Assembly: GCA_963799085.1 (NCBI GenBank) | Contig: CAWCWA010000009.1 | Coordinates: 182,055 to 246,054 of the forward strand | Reading direction: 5' to 3' | Length of the DNA: 64,000 nt | Source: AP-15 sp963799085 | GTDB taxonomy: Bacteria; Pseudomonadota; Alphaproteobacteria; ATCC43930; CGMCC-115725 | Shown here: piece by piece, positions 59,538 through 64,000 of the stretch | Layout: each line of letters starts with the position of its first letter | How positions within the stretch are numbered: position 1 is the first letter of the stretch | Notes under the pieces: generated by a model | What the model saw: only the letters and a program-made list of their open reading frames with translations | Databases searched by the model: none | Told to the model about the DNA's origin: nothing | Program-made: the position numbers and the translations under genes

Positions 59538-60155
59538 CTAATCGGGCTCGGGCGTGATGACGACGATCGCAGAAGACGCTTTCTGCGGATCGTCGAGCCT
59601 GTAGCTGTGAGCCGCGCTCGAGTCAAATTGCACGACATCGCCCTCGTCGAGCACCACGTCGTTGCCGTCAATGCTGACAACCAGTTTCCCGTTGAGAACG
59701 TAGATGAACTCCGCCCCGGCATGCTGGTGCGGGTCTGAGGGCTTCGCTAGGCGCGGAAATTCGGCGCAAAAAATATCGAATTTGCGATCGGTCACGGCAA
59801 AATCGAGGCTTTCGAAGAAATAGGATGGCGCCCCTTCTCCAGGCTGGTTCGGCATGCGCAACCGATCCTTTTTTCGGGTGACGACCACCATCGGTCGGTC
59901 TTCGCTCTCGATGAAAAAGTGGTCGAGGCCGACGCCAAACACCATGGCGATGCGCAGCAGCGTCGGCAGCGTCGGAAACAGATTTCCCCGCTCAATCTTT
60001 GACAGCAGCGCAGGCGACAGGCCGGTGTGCTCTCCAAGCTGCACCAGGCCCAGCTTCTTGTTCAAGCGAAGCGTGCGGATTTTCGATCCGATGTCGTAAC
60101 GCTTCAGGCCCGAGGCCAGCGTATCGGACAGCATCTCGTTTTTCCCCAGGGTCAC
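59538..60155 (-). CDS. XRE-family regulator with C-terminal cupin domain
   Basis: 205 residues. An N-terminal helix-turn-helix (IRTLRLNKKLGLVQLGEHTG, LSPALLSKIERGNLFPTLPT) precedes a cupin sensor (DPHQHAGAEFIYVLNGKLVV, GDVVQFDSSAAHSYR). Such proteins repress or activate nearby genes in response to a small metabolite. An AT-rich spacer with an inverted repeat (60193-60221) lies just upstream of its start and in front of the divergent fasciclin gene. Confidence 0.92.
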   Translation of the reverse strand: MTLGKNEMLSDTLASGLKRYDIGSKIRTLRLNKKLGLVQLGEHTGLSPALLSKIERGNLFPTLPTLLRIAMVFGVGLDHFFIESEDRPMVVVTRKKDRLRMPNQPGEGAPSYFFESLDFAVTDRKFDIFCAEFPRLAKPSDPHQHAGAEFIYVLNGKLVVSIDGNDVVLDEGDVVQFDSSAAHSYRLDDPQKASSAIVVITPEPD

Positions 60156-60192
60156 ACCAGCGGCTCTGATTATATCACAGAGAGAATCGACA

Positions 60193-60221
60193 TTCCTAAT
60201 AATAAAATATCGTTGTAGGAA
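60193..60221. promoter_or_regulatory. Candidate operator for the XRE-cupin regulator
   Basis: Inverted repeat TTCCTA-N17-TAGGAA in an AT-rich patch (AATAATAAAATAT), 37 bp upstream of the regulator's ATG and about 105 bp from the divergent fasciclin ATG. The AT-richness contrasts with surrounding DNA and fits a promoter/operator. Autoregulation is inferred. Confidence 0.45.
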
Positions 60222-60326
60222 AACCCATTTTCACCTACTTCAAGTGCACGAGATTCGGGCCTAACCGCGGTCTCGATCGAGAGCGCCCGATGCGGGCTTC
60301 TCGAAACATGACTAGGAGATCGAGTG

Positions 60327-60827
60327 ATGAAATTACGCGTTGCTAAGTTGGCGGCAGCCGCCCTGGTCGGCGTAACATTGGCGGCCGGCAGCACCTTAGC
60401 GCTAACTCCCGACAAGGACATCGTTCACACCGCAGTGGCGGCCGGGCAATTCAAGACGTTGGCGGCGGCGATCAACGCTGCAGGGCTAACCGAAACCCTG
60501 AAGGGCCCCGGCCCATTCACTGTGTTCGCTCCGACCGACGCGGCCTTTGCCAAGCTGCCCGCCGGTACCGTCGACAACCTGCTGAAACCGGAGAACAAGG
60601 CACAGCTGGCCGCGATTCTGACCTATCACGTTGTACCGGGCGCGGTGACGGCAGCCGAGATGGTCAAACTCACCGAAGCCAAAACGGTGAACGGCAAGAT
60701 GGTCGCTGTACACACGACGGGCAACTCCGTGATGGTGGATAACGCCCACGTCGTCACTACGGACATCGCGGCGTCGAACGGGGTCATTCACGTCATCGAC
60801 ACGGTACTGCTGCCGCCAAGCCGCTAA
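60327..60827 (+). CDS. Exported fasciclin-domain protein
   Basis: 166 residues with a Sec signal peptide (MKLRVAKLAAAALVGVTLAA) followed by a single fasciclin domain: IVHTAVAAGQFKTLAAAINA, FTVFAPTDAAFAKLP, the TYHVVPG block and a C-terminal GVIHVIDTVLLPP. Secreted or surface adhesion-type protein. ATG 60327 has AGGAG eight bases upstream; GTG 60324 would add one residue. Divergent from the XRE-cupin gene. Confidence 0.94.
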   Translation: MKLRVAKLAAAALVGVTLAAGSTLALTPDKDIVHTAVAAGQFKTLAAAINAAGLTETLKGPGPFTVFAPTDAAFAKLPAGTVDNLLKPENKAQLAAILTYHVVPGAVTAAEMVKLTEAKTVNGKMVAVHTTGNSVMVDNAHVVTTDIAASNGVIHVIDTVLLPPSR

Positions 60828-60955
60828 TAACGGGAGTGGCCGGGTCGGCGAAGACCGGCTCGGTCCTCTTTTGCCGGGAAAACAAGCCAGGCCTCGCCGA
60901 ATTCGCGAAAATCGGCGCAATAGCGGTCCTGGCAGTACAAGAAATGGAGCGTTGC

Positions 60956-61228
60956 ATGTTGTCCCTTTACCGTGCCGTCATGGACCCGAGCATCAACCCA
61001 TTGCGCAGTCTCCCCCCAGTCCAACGATTTCAAATGATGCTGTACCTGAGCGTAATGTGGACGACGATCTTCTGCGCTGCCGCCGGCGCCTGGGTCTGGT
61101 ATGGCGAAATCGTCGTCGCTCATCTGCTCGTCGCCGCAGGCTTTGTGGTGACGGGCCTAACTTTCCGTGCGGCCAGCCGCGCGAAGACGGATCAGAACCG
61201 CGCGGTCACGGACGGCGCTACCTGCTGA
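60956..61228 (+). CDS. Small membrane protein of unknown function
   Basis: 90 residues with two hydrophobic helices (MMLYLSVMWTTIFCAAAGAW and VVAHLLVAAGFVVTGLTF) separated by a short loop, ending in a polar tail. ATG 60956 is chosen because GGAG lies six bases upstream; 60944 is possible. No family recognised. Located between the fasciclin gene and folE on the same strand. Confidence 0.55.
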   Translation: MLSLYRAVMDPSINPLRSLPPVQRFQMMLYLSVMWTTIFCAAAGAWVWYGEIVVAHLLVAAGFVVTGLTFRAASRAKTDQNRAVTDGATC

Positions 61229-61397
61229 GACGGAGAGTGGGGCCGGTAACTATGGAGCCTGCCTCACCCGAGCCGCGCCGAAGAGGCGAGCCCGAACCGA
61301 TCCCGGTGCGATGGGCCCGGCATATGTCGGGACTGTCCTAGCTCCGAGTTCCGTTTGCTCACTCTCAGCATTAAAAGCCATTAGTTGTGAGAACATC

Positions 61398-62024
61398 ATG
61401 AACGCGCTTGTCCAGCCTCTGCACAGTTACCAACAGTCTCTCTCAATTATCGAAAGCCGCCCTTCTCGTGCCGACGTTGAGGCGGCCTTCCGGACGATCA
61501 TTCTTTGGACGGGTGACGATCCTGACCGCCAGGGTCTGTTCGAGACTCCCGCTAGAGTGACGCGGGCATTTGAAGAATACTTTGCCGGGTATGCGCAGAA
61601 TCCTCGGAAGATACTTGAGAAAACGTTCGAAGAAACCGACGGCTACGATGAGATGATTGTGCTCAGGGGAATTCCTTTCGAGAGCCATTGCGAGCATCAC
61701 ATGGCGCCCATCATAGGTCGTGCTTGGGTCGCCTATCTACCTACCGGAAGAGTCGTAGGCATTTCGAAGCTGAGCCGCGTAGTCGAAGCCTTCTCAAAGC
61801 GGCTCCAGAGCCAAGAAAAAATGACGGCTCAGATCGCCAACACGATCCATGACGTGCTGCGACCGAATGGCGTCGGGGTCGTAATCAAGGCCACACATCA
61901 CTGCATGTCGACACGCGGTATCCATAAACATGGGACAGATATGGTAACAAACCGGATGCTCGGCTCCTTCCGCGACAACCCGATGACCCGCCAGGAGTTC
62001 CTGGCTATGGTGAACGCCGGATGA
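61398..62024 (+). CDS. folE: GTP cyclohydrolase I
   Basis: First step of folate/tetrahydropterin synthesis. 208 residues. Zinc ligands C98 and H101 in SHCEHHMAPIIGRAWV and C169 in KATHHCMSTRG; GISKLSRVVEAFSKRLQSQE is the signature. ATG 61398 chosen (MNALVQPLH). The gene and its 5' flank are visibly less G+C-rich than neighbours and use more AT-ending codons, hinting at transfer or a second folE copy. Confidence 0.95.
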   Translation: MNALVQPLHSYQQSLSIIESRPSRADVEAAFRTIILWTGDDPDRQGLFETPARVTRAFEEYFAGYAQNPRKILEKTFEETDGYDEMIVLRGIPFESHCEHHMAPIIGRAWVAYLPTGRVVGISKLSRVVEAFSKRLQSQEKMTAQIANTIHDVLRPNGVGVVIKATHHCMSTRGIHKHGTDMVTNRMLGSFRDNPMTRQEFLAMVNAG

Positions 62025-62182
62025 CCAGTTGGCCGCAAGAAACCGAAGGGCAAGCGCTGGAAGCATTCCAGCGCTTGATCGTGCACATGCGAATGAATTG
62101 TGCACCAAGCAATTTTTCTTATCATCCCCGCCAACGGCAAGCCGTTCCACAATGGGCCTACAAAAGCCGAAAAATATTTTGA

Positions 62183-62740
62183 ATGCGTGATGAGACGAAA
62201 AACGCCGTGATCCGCGAGGCTGGTTTGCTAGCTCTCGCCGTAATCCCGGTCGCCGCCGCCTCACTCATCGGCCAGCTTGCCGCTTATCCCAACCTCACGC
62301 CTTGGTATGCCGGGTTGGTAAACCCCAATTCAACCCGCCGAATTGGGTGTTCCCAACGGCGTGGACGACGCTGTATCTGCTGATGGCGGTTGCGGTCTGG
62401 CGGGTCTTGCGGTTCTCTCGAAAGACTTCGGCACGCCGCTTGGGGCTGATTGTTTTTCGCCCAGCTGACATTGAATGCCGCTTGGTCCTGGATGTTTTTC
62501 GCCGCGCATAGTCCGGCGCTGGGCCTCTTAAACATCGTGCCGCAACTCGCGCTCATCCTCGCGACTATCGTCGTTTTCCTGCGGCTCGACCGCGTTGCCG
62601 CGTGGTGCCTCGTGCCCTTGGCGGTCTGGGTCGCTTTCGCGACGATCCTCAATCTCGCGATCTTGGCAGCCAAATCCGTGATCCATGGGACCGCCGAGGC
62701 CGCAGCGAGCCTGTCGCACAGTCGCACTCTGCGCGAACGC
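62183..62740 (+). pseudogene. tspO: TspO/MBR family protein, two frameshifts and read-through end
   Basis: Membrane sensory protein of the translocator family, five helices. The start MRDETKNAVIREAGLLALAV leads to NLTPWYAGLV, where a missing A in an A-run near 62328 shifts the frame; it resumes KPQFNPPNWVFPTAWTTLYL. An extra T in a T-run near 62450 shifts it again to FFAQLTLNAAWSWMFF and AAWCLVPLAVWVAFATILN. Two homopolymer indels suggest sequencing error. No stop occurs at the normal end: the last frame continues through repeat copy D to 63091, adding over 100 unrelated residues. Heme/porphyrin-linked role in the family. Confidence 0.82.
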
Positions 62741-62879
62741 CTCATGGGATCCCGCGCTCTGCGCCGAACAGCGGTACGCTTCCAGTCATTGCGAAGCCCT
62801 CCGATCCCATCCGTGATGTTGCATCGGAAGCCTTTCTCTTGCGAGGCGCGGGATGAGCGCGCGTCGAGCCGGCTGCGCG

Positions 62880-62912
62880 ACGGTAAAATTGCCATACTCG
62901 CATGCTATCTTG
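62880..62912 (+). repeat. Half copy of the dispersed repeat
   Basis: GGTAAAATTGCCATACTCG repeats the left end of the dispersed element 65 bp upstream of copy D, in the same orientation and with no right end nearby. It gives copy D a tandem left end. Confidence 0.5.
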
Positions 62913-62942
62913 GCGCTGAGATGGAAGCAGCGCGGAAAGCCG

Positions 62943-63068
62943 CTGGCAACGCTAAAATTGCCATAATCGCAGGCTACATCTTGCCCGATGCGGGGATGCG
63001 GCTGGAGGGGAAGGGAGAGCGATTTGCTGTAGATTCGTTGCAAATGACCAGCAAAAACAGCAAACGCG
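62943..63068 (+). repeat. Dispersed intergenic repeat, copy D
   Basis: Fourth copy. The left end is TGGCAACGCTAAAATTGCCA then TAATCG; the right end is ATTTGCTGTAGATTCG and GCAAATGACCAGCAAAAA. The middle is longer than in A and B. It lies within the read-through extension of the broken tspO frame and just beyond the stop of the right-edge dehydrogenase. Confidence 0.7.
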
Positions 63069-63087
63069 GCCGAACTCCGCCCGTGCG

Positions 63088-64000
63088 CTAAACCGGGGCG
63101 TCGTCGGAGGACGGCTTGAGGAATTTGTAGAGGCGGAGAAATCCTCCGGCCGAGGCCGTGCGAGGACGCCATGCGGTAGAGCTGCTGGGCCGCCGGGGCG
63201 ACGACGACCGGGACCCGTTGTCGCGCGCCGCACCGACCGCGAGGCCCAGATCCTTGGCCATCAAATCGGTCATGAAGCCTGGCGCGTATTGCCGGCTCGA
63301 CGCCGCACCCTCGACGATGCCGGGGACCGGGTGCATGTGCTCCATCACCCAGGTGCCGCCCGAGGATTTGGCGATGACGTTGGTCAATATCTGCGGGTCG
63401 ACGCCTAGGCCTCGCCGATCCGAAACGCTTCGCTGACCGCGACGCCGCCGACCCCCGAAATCAGTTGTTGCAGAGCTTGGCAACCTCGCCGGCGCCGGTG
63501 GCGCCGACATGGATGATGTTGGCGCCCATCGCCGCCAAGGCCGGCCGCGCCTCGTCCAGATGGCAGGCGTCGCCGCCGACCATGATCGCCAGGGTGCCGG
63601 CCGCGGCACCGCCGACCCCGCCCGATACCGGCGCGTCGAGAAACCGCAGACCCCGCTCCTTGAGCCGGGCCGCGACGCGCTGCGAGGCGCCGGGATCGAT
63701 CGTCGACATGTCGACGCAGAGCCGGCCCTGCGCGGGACCGCCGCGAGGATGCCGCCGGCGCCGAGATAGGCGGCCTCGACATTGGCCGAGGAGGGCAGCA
63801 TCGTGATCACCAGATCGCCCGCCGCAGCGGCCTCGCCGAGCCGAACCCGCGCGCGCGGCGCCGAGCCGGACCGCCGCGTCGAGCGCCGCCGGCACGAGTC
63901 GTAAGGCGGTGACCGCGAAACCCTTTTTGACGAGGTTCGCCAGCATCGGCTGCCCCATCGTCCCGGTGCCGATAAAGCCGATCTTGAGCTCGCCCCCTAC
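63088..64000 (-). pseudogene. 3-hydroxyisobutyrate-dehydrogenase-family protein, many frameshifts, cut by window edge
   Basis: Beta-hydroxyacid dehydrogenase spread over all three frames. The N-terminus at the window edge reads LKIGFIGTGTMGQPMLANLV (Rossmann motif). Shifts near 63855, 63735, 63470, 63410 and 63215 are needed to join VITMLPSSANVEAAYLG, VDMSTIDPG, LDAPVSGGVGGAAAGTL, GEVAKLCNN, QLISGVGGVAVSEAFRIGEA, LTNVIAKSSGGTWVMEH and FMTDLMAKDLGLAVGAARD. At least five indels in 900 bp are dense even for this window, so poor sequence quality near a contig end or a true pseudogene are both possible. No ATG is visible before LKIGFIG; the start is at or beyond the edge. Confidence 0.75.

Noticed and set aside
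60824..61123. Minus-strand frame of 99 codons overlapping the small membrane protein
   Set aside because: No Shine-Dalgarno, and the plus-strand alternative has a good site and two membrane helices.

Overview
The window is high-GC DNA (visibly about two-thirds G+C) with tightly packed genes on both strands. It most resembles an alphaproteobacterium, perhaps Rhodospirillales-like; no rRNA or marker gene fixes the lineage. Housekeeping genes (xseA, purD, greB, folE, glycogen phosphorylase, an EF-G paralogue) sit among accessory genes. About 20 single-base frameshifts break otherwise well-conserved genes. Several fall in short homopolymers, so many are probably sequencing errors rather than true pseudogenes.

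Layout. 1-3.1 kb: end of a PEP-CTERM/exosortase locus (histidine kinase PrsK, cut by the left edge, and its sugar transferase). 3.3-9.1 kb: a LysR regulator divergent from a very long tandem-fused ABC exporter, then a COG4280-like membrane protein with paired ExxE motifs and a small membrane protein. 9-13 kb: MFS exporter, small lipoprotein, a PEP-CTERM protein gene behind a consensus sigma-54 promoter, and an esterase. 13.2-14.9 kb: IS1182-family insertion sequence. 15.2-22.8 kb: SDR, phosphotransferase/ATPase, xseA, methyltransferase, purD, CBS protein. 23-24.2 kb: scar region with a dispersed repeat, a broken REP-associated transposase (RAYT), a hypA remnant and a SpoIIAA-like gene. 24.2-29.2 kb: a complete group-3b-type cytoplasmic NAD(P)-linked [NiFe] hydrogenase operon including a cyclic-nucleotide-binding protein and a maturation protease. 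29.5-44 kb: thioesterase, enolase-superfamily enzyme, orphan Rieske protein, amidohydrolase, DegP-like protease, small regulators, SABATH-type methyltransferase, NCS2 permease with an extra C-terminal domain, glycogen phosphorylase, beta-hydroxyacid dehydrogenase. 44-53.5 kb: GtrA domain, EF-hand protein, MsrP, EF-G-like GTPase, methyltransferase, aminotransferase, greB, M20 hydrolase, a possible orphan toxin/immunity pair. 53.5-59.5 kb: probable catabolic cluster (MetE-like, SDR, luciferase-like monooxygenase, amidohydrolase) and a DHA2 exporter. 59.5-64 kb: XRE-cupin regulator, fasciclin protein, folE, broken tspO, and a broken dehydrogenase at the right edge.

The strongest connected story is PEP-CTERM. 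PrsK is the sensor whose partner PrsR is a sigma-54 activator, and 8 kb away the PEP-CTERM protein gene carries a textbook sigma-54 promoter and an upstream inverted repeat at the spacing expected for an activator site. A second theme is a dispersed ~107-126 bp repeat (four copies plus a half copy), one copy lying directly upstream of the RAYT remnant.
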